From NCBI GenBank assembly GCA_002167525.1, contig NHDV01000024.1, positions 125,020 to 133,042 of the forward strand: a DNA stretch of 8,023 nucleotides. The letters run 5' to 3'. The number at the start of each line of letters is the position of its first letter. Position 1 is the stretch's first letter. Below the pieces are notes generated by a model. The model was not told where the DNA came from and ran no database searches. It worked only from the letters and a program-made list of their open reading frames with translations. Of the stretch, positions 1 to 7,671 are shown piece by piece. The translations under genes were made by a program, and so were the position numbers. The DNA is from Flavobacteriaceae bacterium TMED68. GTDB taxonomy: Bacteria; Bacteroidota; Bacteroidia; Flavobacteriales; Flavobacteriaceae.

Positions 1-359
1 CCTTTAAATTTCTCTAAATCTAATTGATCAATTGTTTTAGAAAAAAGGTGCTTTTCAAGTTCATTTAAGCTTCCTAGTATGACAATTTTTGCAAATGGTG
101 ACAAATAGGTAGTTATCAAAAGTGTAGCCCAAGCAGGTAAAATTAAATCTGCAGAGCAATCCAGAGCAACTAAATGACCTTTATACTGAGTCCAATTATG
201 TTCTTTTAGAGATTGTCTAAATACCTTTTCTCGAAGTACACCCTCTTCTAGCCATTGAGAAATATCTACTGAAGTTCGCACACCTTTTGATTTATAATCC
301 TGAAGATCAATAACAATAAGTGAACTATTAGAAACTTTATTTATAATAGTATTGTTCAT
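1..359 (-). CDS. DUF2480 family protein, N-terminal part (cut by window edge)
   Basis: This frame opens with ATG at 359 and stays open to the left edge, giving the first 119 residues without a stop; the C-terminus is outside the window. The visible sequence contains VIDLQDYKSKGVRTSVDISQ near the start, then WLEEGVLREKVFR, an NWTQYKGHLVALDCSAD stretch and LPAWATLLITTYLSPFAKIV. I recognise this pattern, from memory, as DUF2480, a family of uncharacterised Bacteroidota proteins of roughly 160-170 residues. No signal peptide or membrane segment is seen, so it is probably cytoplasmic. One cysteine (about residue 69) is visible, in the DCSAD motif. The start lies 5 bases after the sufT stop, so the gene is very probably the next cistron of the suf operon. 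Its function is unknown; an accessory role in Fe-S assembly is inferred from position only. Confidence 0.8.
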   Translation of the reverse strand, partial: MNNTIINKVSNSSLIVIDLQDYKSKGVRTSVDISQWLEEGVLREKVFRQSLKEHNWTQYKGHLVALDCSADLILPAWATLLITTYLSPFAKIVILGSLNELEKHLFSKTIDQLDLEKFK

Positions 360-364
360 AATCT

Positions 365-688
365 TTAGAGCATTCCTAATTCAAGCTTAGCTTCTTCACT
401 CATTAAATCTTGTGTCCAAGGTGGGTCAAAAGTTATCTCCACTTCAGCAGACTTCACTTCATCGAGAGATTTAACTTTTTCCTCAACTTCCTTCGGTAAA
501 GATTCAGCAACGGGACAATTCGGTGTGGTTAATGTCATCAAAATTTTTACTTCAAAATCTTCATTAACTAAAACATCATAAATTAATCCCAATTCATAAA
601 TATCAACTGGAATCTCAGGATCAAAAATAGTTTTTAAGGTCCCAACAATTTTTTCTCCCAAAAGGCTAGTATCCATATCTTCTGACAT
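365..688 (-). CDS. sufT: SufT-type DUF59/MIP18 family Fe-S maturation protein
   Basis: A 107-residue protein consisting of a single DUF59 (MIP18-like) domain. The family hallmarks are the DPEIPVDIYELGLIY segment at residues 23-37 and the TTPNCPVAESLP loop at residues 54-65, whose conserved cysteine is Cys58; a DPPW motif follows near residue 88. Members of this family, including SufT of Gram-positive bacteria and eukaryotic MIP18/CIAO2, assist late steps in delivering Fe-S clusters to target proteins. The bacterial protein is thought to be an auxiliary factor and not a scaffold. It is cytoplasmic, with no leader sequence. The ATG at 688 is 5 bases after the sufE stop, and the stop is 5 bases before the DUF2480 start, so all three are probably cotranscribed and translationally coupled. 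Related DUF59 domains occur in the phenylacetate oxygenase subunit PaaD, but the suf context makes SufT the better call. Confidence 0.9.
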   Translation of the reverse strand: MSEDMDTSLLGEKIVGTLKTIFDPEIPVDIYELGLIYDVLVNEDFEVKILMTLTTPNCPVAESLPKEVEEKVKSLDEVKSAEVEITFDPPWTQDLMSEEAKLELGML

Positions 689-693
689 AATTT

Positions 694-1119
694 TTAATTT
701 AATTGTGTTTGAAAAGCTACAGCATACATTTTTATTTGTTTAACCATGGAAACTAGACCATTTGCACGTGTAGGTGATAAATGTTCTTTAAGCCCGATAT
801 TATCAATAAAATCTATATTTGAATCAATAATTGAGCGTGGGTGCTGATTTGAAAATACCCTTATTAAAATTGCAATAATACCTTTAGTTATTATCGCATC
901 ACTGTCTGCTGTAAATTTGACCTTATCTCCATCTAGGTGTGCATGAATCCATACTTTACTCTGACAACCCTTAATTATATTTTCTTCAGTTTTATGTGTT
1001 TTGTGAATCAATGGTAAGGCTTTACCTAATTCAATCATATACTCATAACGTTGAGTCCAGTCTTCAAAAAATGAAAACTCTTCAATAATCTCTTTTTGTA
1101 TAGACTCAATTTCACTCAT
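694..1119 (-). CDS. sufE: SufE cysteine desulfurase sulfur-acceptor protein
   Basis: A 141-residue SufE protein, close to the usual family length of about 140. SufE takes the persulfide sulfur from SufS and passes it to SufB. The diagnostic motif is IIKGCQSKVWIHAH; Cys52 in it matches the persulfide-carrying Cys51 of E. coli SufE. The N-terminal FFEDWTQRYEYMIELGKALP helix is also typical. The frame can be extended 25 residues upstream to a TTG at 1194, but that puts 59 bases inside sufS and adds residues with no place in the family. The ATG at 1119 is therefore chosen; it lies 16 bases after the sufS stop. The region before it is A/T-only with no Shine-Dalgarno motif, as is usual in Bacteroidota. 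The next start (sufT) is 5 bases beyond its stop. Confidence 0.95.
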   Translation of the reverse strand: MSEIESIQKEIIEEFSFFEDWTQRYEYMIELGKALPLIHKTHKTEENIIKGCQSKVWIHAHLDGDKVKFTADSDAIITKGIIAILIRVFSNQHPRSIIDSNIDFIDNIGLKEHLSPTRANGLVSMVKQIKMYAVAFQTQLN

Positions 1120-1135
1120 TTTTAAAATTATTAAA

Positions 1136-2350
1136 TTATTGTAACATTTTAATTGCTTTTTGAACTCCTTTAACCATAATATCAATTTCGTCAAAAGTAT
1201 TATAAAAGGAAAAAGAAGCTCTTACAGTACCCGGAATTTCAAAATAATCCATAATGGGTTGCGCGCAATGATGGCCTGTTCTTACGGCAATACCCATTTG
1301 ATCCAAAATACTACCTATATCATATGGGTGAATATTTTTTATATTGAATGAAATAACCGCAGTCTTTTTCTGTAAGTCTCCATAGATTTTAATCCCGTCA
1401 ATTTTTTTTATTTCTTCAGTAGCATATTTTAAAAGATCATTCTCGTATTTTATTATATTTTCAAATCCTATGCTGTTCATATAATCCAAAGCTGCACCAA
1501 AAGCAATACCACCAGCTATATTTGGAGTACCAGCTTCAAACTTATGTGGAAGATCTGCATAAGTTGTTTTTTCAAATGTAACACTGGAAATCATTTCACC
1601 TCCACCTTGGTAGGGAGGTAATTTCTGTAATAGTTCAGTTTTACCATATAGCATGCCAACTCCTGTTGGACCACATAGCTTGTGAGCCGAAGTAACATAA
1701 AAATCAACATTCATTTTCTGCAAATCGGGTTTAATATGAGCACACGCTTGAGCACCGTCGATTAGAACATAAGCACCAATTTTATGCGCCATTTCGATAA
1801 TTTCATCAACTGGGTTTAGAGTACCTAAGGCATTTGAAACATGATTTACAAAAACTAATTTTGTTTTTTTGTTAAGAATTTTTTTGTAAGTCTTAATATC
1901 CAAGGTTCCCTCTTGGGTCATAGGAATAACCTTAAGTTTAGCTCCTGCTTTTTCACATAACATTTGCCAAGGAACAATATTTGAATGATGTTCTAATGCT
2001 GAAATAACTAATTCATCTTCAGGTTTCAATAATTTGCTAAATCCAGATGCTACTAGATTTATACTTTCTGTTGTTCCGGAGGTAAAAATGATTTCATAGG
2101 GTTTGGCAACATTAAAATGCTGTTGTATTTTTATTCTTGCTTCTTCATATGCATCTGTTGCCTCCTGACTTAGCCTGTGAACGCCTCTATGAATATTTGA
2201 ATTTAAACGTGTATAATAATCGGTAATCACATCAATTACCTGCTGAGGGGTTTGAGAAGTTGCGGCATTATCAAAGTAAATGAGATTTTTCCCATTTACT
2301 TTTCTACTTAATATTGGAAAGTCTTCACGGATTTTAAAAATATCTATCAT
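1136..2350 (-). CDS. sufS: SufS group II cysteine desulfurase
   Basis: A 404-residue PLP-dependent cysteine desulfurase of normal length (E. coli SufS has 406). It converts L-cysteine to L-alanine and holds the sulfur as a persulfide for SufE. Seen in order: the FDNAATSQTP segment (residues 26-35), NIHRGVHRLS (52-61), TSGTTESINLV (90-100), the ALEHHSN cofactor-stacking histidine region (118-124), DGAQ (198-201), the PLP-binding lysine in TSAHKLCGPTG (Lys224), the QGGGEMI segment (248-254), and RTGHHCAQP with catalytic Cys362. These match E. coli Lys226 and Cys364. The short loop before the cysteine marks a group II (SufS/CsdA) enzyme that needs SufE, in keeping with the next gene. Its ATG shares one base with the sufD stop (TAATG), which suggests translational coupling. 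Two A7 runs in its coding strand (positions 1864-1870 and 1879-1885) leave the frame intact. Confidence 0.97.
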   Translation of the reverse strand: MIDIFKIREDFPILSRKVNGKNLIYFDNAATSQTPQQVIDVITDYYTRLNSNIHRGVHRLSQEATDAYEEARIKIQQHFNVAKPYEIIFTSGTTESINLVASGFSKLLKPEDELVISALEHHSNIVPWQMLCEKAGAKLKVIPMTQEGTLDIKTYKKILNKKTKLVFVNHVSNALGTLNPVDEIIEMAHKIGAYVLIDGAQACAHIKPDLQKMNVDFYVTSAHKLCGPTGVGMLYGKTELLQKLPPYQGGGEMISSVTFEKTTYADLPHKFEAGTPNIAGGIAFGAALDYMNSIGFENIIKYENDLLKYATEEIKKIDGIKIYGDLQKKTAVISFNIKNIHPYDIGSILDQMGIAVRTGHHCAQPIMDYFEIPGTVRASFSFYNTFDEIDIMVKGVQKAIKMLQ

Positions 2351-3665
2351 TACAATTCAAATCCTAGATTCACACCAAGCTTACTTGCAATTTGTCCATT
2401 AATTCTCTTTTTTAAAGAAGGTAGTTGTACGCTTTCAAGTACATTATTTGCAAACGCATAGGTCATTAGAGCCTTAGCTTCTTTTTTAGGAATACCTCTT
2501 GACCGAAGATAAAATAACGCTTCTTCATCCATCTGGCCAATTGTACAACCATGGGAGCATTTTACATCATCTGCGTATATTTCTAATTGAGGTTTACTAT
2601 TTACAGTTGCTTTATCATCTAATAGGACATTATTATTTTGCTGAAAAGCATTAGTTTTTTGTGCGATCTTCTCTACAAGTATTTGTCCATTAAAGACCCC
2701 TTCTGAACGTTCTGAGAAAATACCCTTGTAATCTTGATGGCTCTCACAATTTGGATGAGAATGATGAACCATTGTCGAGTGATCAACGTGCTGCTTGCCT
2801 TCTAAAATTGTAACTCCTTTAAGAGTTGATAATATACGTTGGCCAGTATGATAGTATCTCAGATTATTTCTTACTAGCTTACCACCCAAAGAAAATGTGT
2901 GGACACTTGCATGACTATTTTTTGCTTGTTGTATGTAAGTATTATCAATTAAAGAAGCCGATGTTAAATCATTTTGCAATTTATAATAATCTACAAATGC
3001 TTCTTCATGAACATAAACTTCTGTAACACTGTTGGTAACTACAGGGTGATCTTTTAAACTTTGGTGCCTCTCAATAATTTGAACCTGAGAGTTTTTGTCA
3101 ACCACAATTAAATTTCTAGGTTGAAGCCAGAGAGAATGTTCTTCACCAGATGCAAAATGAATAATCTCAATAGGTTTTTCAGCAACTGTTTTTTTAGGTA
3201 TATAAACAAAAGCTCCTTCCTTGCTGTAAGAAGTATTAAGAGCTGTGAGACTTTCCTCTAAACTTGCGATTTTATTAAAATATGTATTTATTAAATTCCT
3301 GTATTTTGGTTTGGTAAGAGCCGCGGACATTAAACAAACATCTAAACCATCATGAGTAGTATTTGATAAAAAAGGGCTATAAACACCATCAATAAAAATT
3401 ACTTTGTAGGTATCAGTGTCATATAGAAAGTATTTTTTTACATCCTTTAATTCAATACTTGCTTCAGATCTTGGGAAAAGTGCATAATCAGCATTAACTA
3501 GTGCATTCAAAGAAGTATACTTCCAAGATTCATCTTTTTTTGTTGGAAATCCTTTTTTTCAAATACTCTTAATGCTTTTGCTCGAGTTTGATGTACACTA
3601 TCTAATAAATCTAAGTCTTCTTCAAAAGCTAAATAGGATGAAATTAATTTCTCTTTAAATTCCAT
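2350..3665 (-). CDS. sufD: SufD scaffold subunit, interrupted by an apparent -1 frameshift
   Basis: SufD pairs with SufB and SufC in the SufBC2D scaffold complex and is needed for iron entry and cluster assembly. Translation from ATG 3665, which directly follows the sufC stop (TAAATG), gives MEFKEKLISSYLAFEEDLDL and onward, a typical flavobacterial SufD N-terminus. This frame ends at TGA 3509-3507 after 52 codons. The other 386 residues lie in the -1 frame; the longest ATG-less ORF there begins at a TTG (3510) that is really an internal Leu codon of WKYTSLNAL. Joining the frames at the A7 run (3553-3559) restores FEKKGFPTKKDESWKYTSL and a 438-residue protein of normal family length. The C-terminal beta-helix region is well kept, including HHSHPNCESHQDYKG, CSHGCTIGQMDEEALFYLRS and RGIPKKEAKALM. 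No second lesion is seen, so this is not an old pseudogene. Possible causes are a homopolymer sequencing error, a recent mutation or recoding. Confidence 0.9.
3519..3560 (-). other. Frame-change site in sufD: slippery A AAA AAG with downstream inverted repeat
   Basis: On the coding strand the initial frame reads GAA AAA AAG GAT, and A AAA AAG (3558-3552) is in the phase required for simultaneous -1 slippage. After slipping, the next codon is GGA, and the frame continues with GFPTKKDESWKYTS as expected for SufD. The -1 frame has its own TGA at 3561-3559, just before the A run, so frames can only be joined between there and the TGA at 3509. An imperfect 8-bp inverted repeat follows: ATTTCCAA (3550-3543) against TTGGAAGT (3526-3519), with one G-U pair and a 16-base loop. 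It has only two G-C pairs and sits closer to the heptamer than the usual 5-8 bases, so it is weak support. A missing A in an A8 run would look the same. Confidence 0.55.
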
Positions 3666-4412
3666 TTATGCTAATTCTTTTATCCAATCGTACCCTTTCG
3701 CCTCCAATTCATGTGCCAACTCTTTAGTACCAGATTTTACTATCTTCCCACCAAAAAGCACATGTACAAAATCTGGTACTATATATTCTAAGAGACGTTG
3801 ATAGTGTGTTATTACAACTACTGCATTTTCTTTAGCTTTAAACTTATTCACTCCATTTGCGACTATTTTCAATGCATCAATATCTAATCCTGAATCTGTT
3901 TCATCTAATATTGCCAAAGTTGGCTCTAACATAGCCATCTGAAAAATTTCATTTCGTTTTTTTTCGCCTCCAGAGAATCCTTCATTTAAGGATCGGGATA
4001 AAAATTTTGAATCAATGTCCAATAGAGTAGACTTTTCTCGTATTTTTTTTAATAATTCACTTGCTCCCAAATCACTTAAACCTTGAGCCTTCCGATTTGC
4101 ATTGATTGCTGTTTTTATAAAGTTTGTAACAGTTATACCCGGTATTTCAACAGGATATTGAAAAGATAAAAAGATTCCCAAATGTGCTCTTTCTTCTGGA
4201 TCAAGCCCAGATAAATCTTTCCCTTCGAATAAAATTTTACCTTGGGTGACATCATAATCTTCATTCCCAGCAATAACGGAAGACAAGGTGCTTTTACCTG
4301 ATCCATTTGGTCCCATAATTGCGTGTACCTCACCAGCTTTTACATTAAGATCGATGCCATTTAAAATTGTTCTCCCTTCAACTTCAGAATGTAAATTTTC
4401 TATTGTCAACAT
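3666..4412 (-). CDS. sufC: SufC ATPase of the SufBCD complex
   Basis: A 248-residue ABC-type ATPase that drives conformational change in the SufB-SufC2-SufD scaffold; despite its fold it is cytoplasmic and not part of a transporter. Visible motifs are Walker A GPNGSGKST (residues 34-42, Lys40), the Q-loop FQYP (Gln85), the signature FSGGEKKRNE (146-155), Walker B LAILDE with catalytic Glu171 followed by TDSGLD, and the switch His203 in ITHYQRLL. The KKRNE after the signature and the TDSGLDIDAL segment are typical of SufC and separate it from transport ATPases. Length matches E. coli SufC (248). ATG 4412 is 37 bases after the sufB stop, the largest gap inside the operon; I see no promoter or terminator in it. 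The stop abuts the sufD ATG directly (TAAATG). An A8 run at 4043-4050 is in frame. Confidence 0.97.
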   Translation of the reverse strand: MLTIENLHSEVEGRTILNGIDLNVKAGEVHAIMGPNGSGKSTLSSVIAGNEDYDVTQGKILFEGKDLSGLDPEERAHLGIFLSFQYPVEIPGITVTNFIKTAINANRKAQGLSDLGASELLKKIREKSTLLDIDSKFLSRSLNEGFSGGEKKRNEIFQMAMLEPTLAILDETDSGLDIDALKIVANGVNKFKAKENAVVVITHYQRLLEYIVPDFVHVLFGGKIVKSGTKELAHELEAKGYDWIKELA

Positions 4413-4449
4413 TACTTTGCTATTTGTTTTAATTTATGTCTATAAAGAA

Positions 4450-5895
4450 TTAGCCAACACTTCCTTCTAAACTAATTTCAAGAAGTTTTTGAGCTTCAAC
4501 TGCAAACTCCATTGGAAGTTTATTTAGAACCTCTTTACTGAACCCGTTAACTATAAGTGCTATGGCTTTTTCTGTATCAATACCTCTTTGATTGCAGTAA
4601 AAAATTTGATCTTCACCAATTTTACTTGTAGTTGCCTCATGCTCAACTTGAGCTGAATTATTTTTAGCTTCGATATAAGGAAATGTGTGTGCCCCACAAT
4701 TATTTCCCATTAATAATGAATCACACTGTGAAAAATTTCTCGCATTTTTTGCTCTAGACCCCACTTTCACAAGGCCACGATAACTATTTTGTGATTTCCC
4801 TGCAGAAATTCCTTTAGAAATAATAGTACTACGGGTATTATTACCCAAATGGACCATTTTTGTTCCAGTATCTGCTTGTTGGAAGTTGTTAGTAACAGCT
4901 ATTGAATAAAATTCTCCAATCGAGTTGTCTCCTTTTAAAACACATGAGGGATATTTCCAAGTAACAGCAGATCCAGTTTCTACTTGAGTCCAAGAAATTT
5001 TTGCTCGATTGTGACAAATTCCCCTTTTAGTAACAAAATTGAAAACACCTCCTTTTCCATTTTTATCACCAGGAAACCAGTTTTGTACTGTAGAATATTT
5101 TATTTCAGCATCGTCAAGAGCTATTAATTCAACGACTGCTGCATGAAGTTGATTTTCATCCCTAGAGGGAGCTGTACATCCTTCCAAATAACTGACATAA
5201 CTTTGCTCATCTGCAATGACAAGTGTTCTTTCAAATTGGCCAGTACCAGCTTGATTAATTCTAAAATAAGTAGACAATTCCATTGGACAACGTACTCCTT
5301 TTGGAATGTAACAGAAAGAGCCATCTGTGAATACAGCACTATTTAATGCTGAATAATAGTTGTCCCTTGGAGGTATAACTGTACCAATATATTTTTTTAC
5401 TAATTCAGGATGTTTTTGAATGGCCTCTGATATAGAACAAAAAATTATCCCCTTTTTTGCCAAAGTTTCTCTAAAAGTGGTTGCAACTGAAACTGAATCC
5501 ATAACAATATCTACAGCAACACCCGAAAGCTTTTTCTGTTCATCAATAGAAATGCCAAGCTTATCAAATGTTTTTAGTAACTCAGGATCAACCTCCTCAA
5601 GACTATTATACTTTGGCTTTTGTTTAGGAGCAGAATAGTATGAAATCTTTTGTAAATCTGGCTTTTTGTACTTTACATTTGACCAATCAGGTTCAACCAT
5701 TTTTTTGAAACTTGAAAAAGCTTCCAAGCGCCATTTAGTCATCCACTCTGGCTCACCTTTTTTTTCTGATATTTTTCTAATAATGTCCTCATTTAAACCC
5801 ACAGGAAATGTATCCGATTCAATATCGGTGTAGAATCCATACTCATATTCTTTGGTTTCTAATTCTTTTTTTAACTCTTCTTCTGTGTATGCCAT
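4450..5895 (-). CDS. sufB: SufB Fe-S cluster scaffold subunit
   Basis: A 481-residue SufB, the subunit on which sulfur from SufE is received and the nascent Fe-S cluster is built. The N-terminal helical region ([13 protein letters not shown], residues 48-60) leads into the beta-helix core. Landmarks are [20 protein letters not shown] (152-171), [19 protein letters not shown] (194-212), SYLEGCTAP (235-243), [12 protein letters not shown] (386-397) and [17 protein letters not shown] (418-434). Cys391 lines up with the functional Cys405 of E. coli SufB, and His419-Glu420 with His433-Glu434, all with a constant offset of 14, so the active positions appear intact. Length is near that usual for Bacteroidota SufB. 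ATG 5895 lies 6 bases after the stop of the A-type carrier gene, so the two are closely coupled. Nothing unusual is seen in the gene. Confidence 0.97.
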   Translation of the reverse strand: MAYTEEELKKELETKEYEYGFYTDIESDTFPVGLNEDIIRKISEKKGEPEWMTKWRLEAFSSFKKMVEPDWSNVKYKKPDLQKISYYSAPKQKPKYNSLEEVDPELLKTFDKLGISIDEQKKLSGVAVDIVMDSVSVATTFRETLAKKGIIFCSISEAIQKHPELVKKYIGTVIPPRDNYYSALNSAVFTDGSFCYIPKGVRCPMELSTYFRINQAGTGQFERTLVIADEQSYVSYLEGCTAPSRDENQLHAAVVELIALDDAEIKYSTVQNWFPGDKNGKGGVFNFVTKRGICHNRAKISWTQVETGSAVTWKYPSCVLKGDNSIGEFYSIAVTNNFQQADTGTKMVHLGNNTRSTIISKGISAGKSQNSYRGLVKVGSRAKNARNFSQCDSLLMGNNCGAHTFPYIEAKNNSAQVEHEATTSKIGEDQIFYCNQRGIDTEKAIALIVNGFSKEVLNKLPMEFAVEAQKLLEISLEGSVG

Positions 5896-5901
5896 AATTT
5901 A

Positions 5902-6231
5902 TTAAAGTGAAAAACTCTCCCCACAGCCACAAGTCCTTTGGGCATTAGGATTATTAAATACAAATCCTTTACCATTTAGTCCGCCTGAATATTCTAATAT
6001 TGTACCCGCCAAATAAAGTATACTCTTTTTGTCAACTATAATTTTAACTTGATTATCTTCATAAATCTTATCCTCTTTTTTTAATTCAGAATCGAATTTT
6101 AATTCATAGGAAAGACCTGAACAACCTCCACTTTTGACACCAACACGGACATAGTCTCTTAATGGATCATAACCCTCCTCTTTCATCAAAGTAGAAACTT
6201 TTTGTTTAGCTGTTTCGTGAACTTTTATCAT
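5902..6231 (-). CDS. sufA: A-type Fe-S carrier, IscA/SufA/HesB family
   Basis: A 109-residue HesB-like domain protein. A-type carriers receive Fe-S clusters from the SufBCD scaffold and hand them to client proteins. The three cluster-binding cysteines are present: Cys37 in GVKSGGCSGLSYEL and Cys101 and Cys103 in the C-terminal RTCGCGESF. The GGLNGKGFVFNNPNA segment (83-97) is also typical. The ATG at 6231 is fixed by an in-frame TAA three codons upstream (TAA CCA ATT ATG). It is the first gene of the suf operon, 6 bases before sufB, with the probable promoter just upstream. The symbol sufA follows its place in the operon; by sequence alone it could equally be called IscA or ErpA, and these cannot be told apart here. 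Confidence 0.93.
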   Translation of the reverse strand: MIKVHETAKQKVSTLMKEEGYDPLRDYVRVGVKSGGCSGLSYELKFDSELKKEDKIYEDNQVKIIVDKKSILYLAGTILEYSGGLNGKGFVFNNPNAQRTCGCGESFSL

Positions 6232-6330
6232 AATTGGTTAACATTACATTTAACAGTATGCAAATATACGTTATTTCTGTTGATTTTATTGGTAAAGCGA
6301 TTGATTTACCCTATTGACAGATTGCATAAC
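6232..6330 (-). promoter_or_regulatory. Probable suf operon promoter region with -7 box TATATTTG
   Basis: This 99-base gap separates the lipoprotein stop from the sufA start and is the longest gene-free stretch in the window. On the coding strand, TATATTTG at 6268-6261 fits the Bacteroidota -7 consensus TAnnTTTG of the main sigma factor. It would place transcription start near 6254 and leave a leader of roughly 20-25 bases before ATG 6231. A clear -33 TTG or TTTG element at the usual 17-23 base spacing is not seen; the nearest candidate is TTTA at 6296-6293 with a 24-base spacer. No hairpin with a T tract follows the lipoprotein stop, so some readthrough from upstream is possible. I recognise no regulator site such as an IscR or Fur box. 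Confidence 0.6.
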
Positions 6331-7671
6331 TTAATACCAAATAGCTAGAAAAATATCTTTTGAACCTTTTGAATTTTGAAAAGGTTTTAAAACACTTTCT
6401 GAACTGCCAATAACAATAACTTTGTTTTGTTGACTCAAAATAACATCATTGGCCTGATTAATACCATAATCTCCAAGAGTAGTTGTTTTAATTAAGCTCC
6501 CATTCTCAAGAGTATAGTATAATACAATATCGTTGCCTACACTTTCCGTATTTAAAAATGTATTTTGATTACTCCTTTGGCCAACAATAATAAGCGTTCC
6601 ATCTTTACGCCTTAAAAATGAGTTTGCCTTTTCAAAGCTAGATGTTCCAATATTTCTCAAATCTTTTAGTTTACCGTCTGATGATAATCTTGCAAGTACA
6701 ATATCTGATGATCCATACGCCGATTTTATATCACCATCTAAACTATATGTCTGACCCAAAATAAGAAAGTCCCCATTTGGAGCTTCAATTATAGCTTTTC
6801 CGCTGTCATATTCGCTACCACCGATAGATTTTTCCCAAATTAATTGTCCTTTGCCATCTATTTTTACGACCCAAATATCATAGCTGCCTTTCGGATTAGT
6901 TATATCGATATCATCACTTTCTGACGAACCTACAATTACAAATTCACCTTTAGAGGTTTCAATAGCATCATATGATCGATCATTATTTGAACCCCCAAAA
7001 TAATTTCGCCATTGCAGATTACCATTCATATCAATTTTATGAACCCAAAATTCTCCAATACCATGACGTGATGAATTGTTAGATTTGATTTTTTTTCTTC
7101 CCAAACCTTGGGATGCAGATACATCCAAAAAACCATTAAAAAGAAGGCCTCCATCTGAAGTTTCTATTATGTTGTATGCATGATCGTGGCCCGAAAAACC
7201 AAAGCTTTTCTCCCATATTATTAAACCACTAGAGTCTGTTCTAATTAACCAATTATCATGTTGACCCCTATTCTCAGTAGAATCACCATCACTACTTTTA
7301 CTATAACCAACTAACACAAACCCATCATCAGACAATTGAACTAAGTCTTGACCTCTGTCATCCTCTGATCCACCATAAGTTTTTGTCCATTGTAGATTTA
7401 AATTTGAGTCAAATTTCATTAAGAAAATATCACTTCCATTTCTTTTTTTATTTGAAAAATGACCATCAATACTTTTTGTATTTCCTATTAATGCAAATCC
7501 TCCATCATTTGTTTTAACGATTGAATTGGCAATATCCTCATCACTACCACCATAAGTTTTAACCTCTTGCCATTGATTTTTAGTAGGTGGCAAAAAAGAC
7601 CAATTTGTTTCACTAATAGAATTACATCCTAAGAAAATTAATATGATGAGTGCAATTATGTAATTATTCAT
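6331..7671 (-). CDS. Lipoprotein with seven propeller-like repeats
   Basis: A 446-residue protein of unknown function, probably exported. Residues 1-16 (hydrophobic core IIALIILIFLGC) look like a lipoprotein signal with Cys16 as the lipidation site, although the n-region has no Lys or Arg and the -3 residue is Phe. From about residue 35 to the end there are seven repeats of mostly 58-61 residues. The pattern is K-x-(Y/F/I)-GGS-x-x-D, then IxTxDGGF-x-hydrophobic-x-G, then S-x-DGD, then G-x-D-hydrophobic-W-hydrophobic-x-K-hydrophobic-D-x-x-G-x-hydrophobic-x-W. Repeats start after Trp34, Trp95, Trp153, Trp221 and Trp279; the last two are degenerate. Seven units suggest a complete seven-bladed beta-propeller. 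Blade 3 has an insertion of about 10 residues that is basic and Ser/Asn-rich (191-205). The start is fixed by a TAG codon directly before ATG 7671. It overlaps the upstream gene by 8 bases. No enzyme motif is seen, so a binding or surface role is only a guess. Confidence 0.85.
   Translation of the reverse strand: MNNYIIALIILIFLGCNSISETNWSFLPPTKNQWQEVKTYGGSDEDIANSIVKTNDGGFALIGNTKSIDGHFSNKKRNGSDIFLMKFDSNLNLQWTKTYGGSEDDRGQDLVQLSDDGFVLVGYSKSSDGDSTENRGQHDNWLIRTDSSGLIIWEKSFGFSGHDHAYNIIETSDGGLLFNGFLDVSASQGLGRKKIKSNNSSRHGIGEFWVHKIDMNGNLQWRNYFGGSNNDRSYDAIETSKGEFVIVGSSESDDIDITNPKGSYDIWVVKIDGKGQLIWEKSIGGSEYDSGKAIIEAPNGDFLILGQTYSLDGDIKSAYGSSDIVLARLSSDGKLKDLRNIGTSSFEKANSFLRRKDGTLIIVGQRSNQNTFLNTESVGNDIVLYYTLENGSLIKTTTLGDYGINQANDVILSQQNKVIVIGSSESVLKPFQNSKGSKDIFLAIWY

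Noticed and set aside
694..1194. A 166-residue SufE starting at TTG 1194
   Set aside because: It would overlap sufS by 59 bases and add 25 residues foreign to the family. ATG 1119 gives the normal length and places Cys52 as expected.
1864..1885. T runs such as 1864-1870, 1879-1885 and 4043-4050 as possible terminators
   Set aside because: They are inside intact coding sequences as Lys-rich codons and are not preceded by hairpins in either direction that I can see.
2350..3510. A separate 386-residue SufD starting at 3510
   Set aside because: The start would be a TTG that encodes Leu within the conserved WKYTSL segment, so this is the downstream half of a frameshifted sufD and not a gene with its own start.
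5143..5346. Plus-strand and alternate-frame ORFs of 60-74 codons (for example 1160-1351, 2826-3026, 4133-4333, 5143-5346, 5420-5638, 7650-7874)
   Set aside because: All lie inside well-supported genes in other frames, have no recognisable motifs and look like shadows of the real coding sequence.
6258..6328. Inverted repeat TATGCAA (6258-6264) and TTGCATA (6322-6328) flanking the suf promoter region
   Set aside because: Seven-base arms 57 bases apart in AT-rich DNA are plausible by chance. One arm overlaps the -7 box, but nothing else marks it as an operator.
6331..7671. Tandem DNA repeats in the propeller gene
   Set aside because: The repetition is clear in the protein, but I see no near-identical DNA units. 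It reflects ancient blade duplication and not a recent repeat array.
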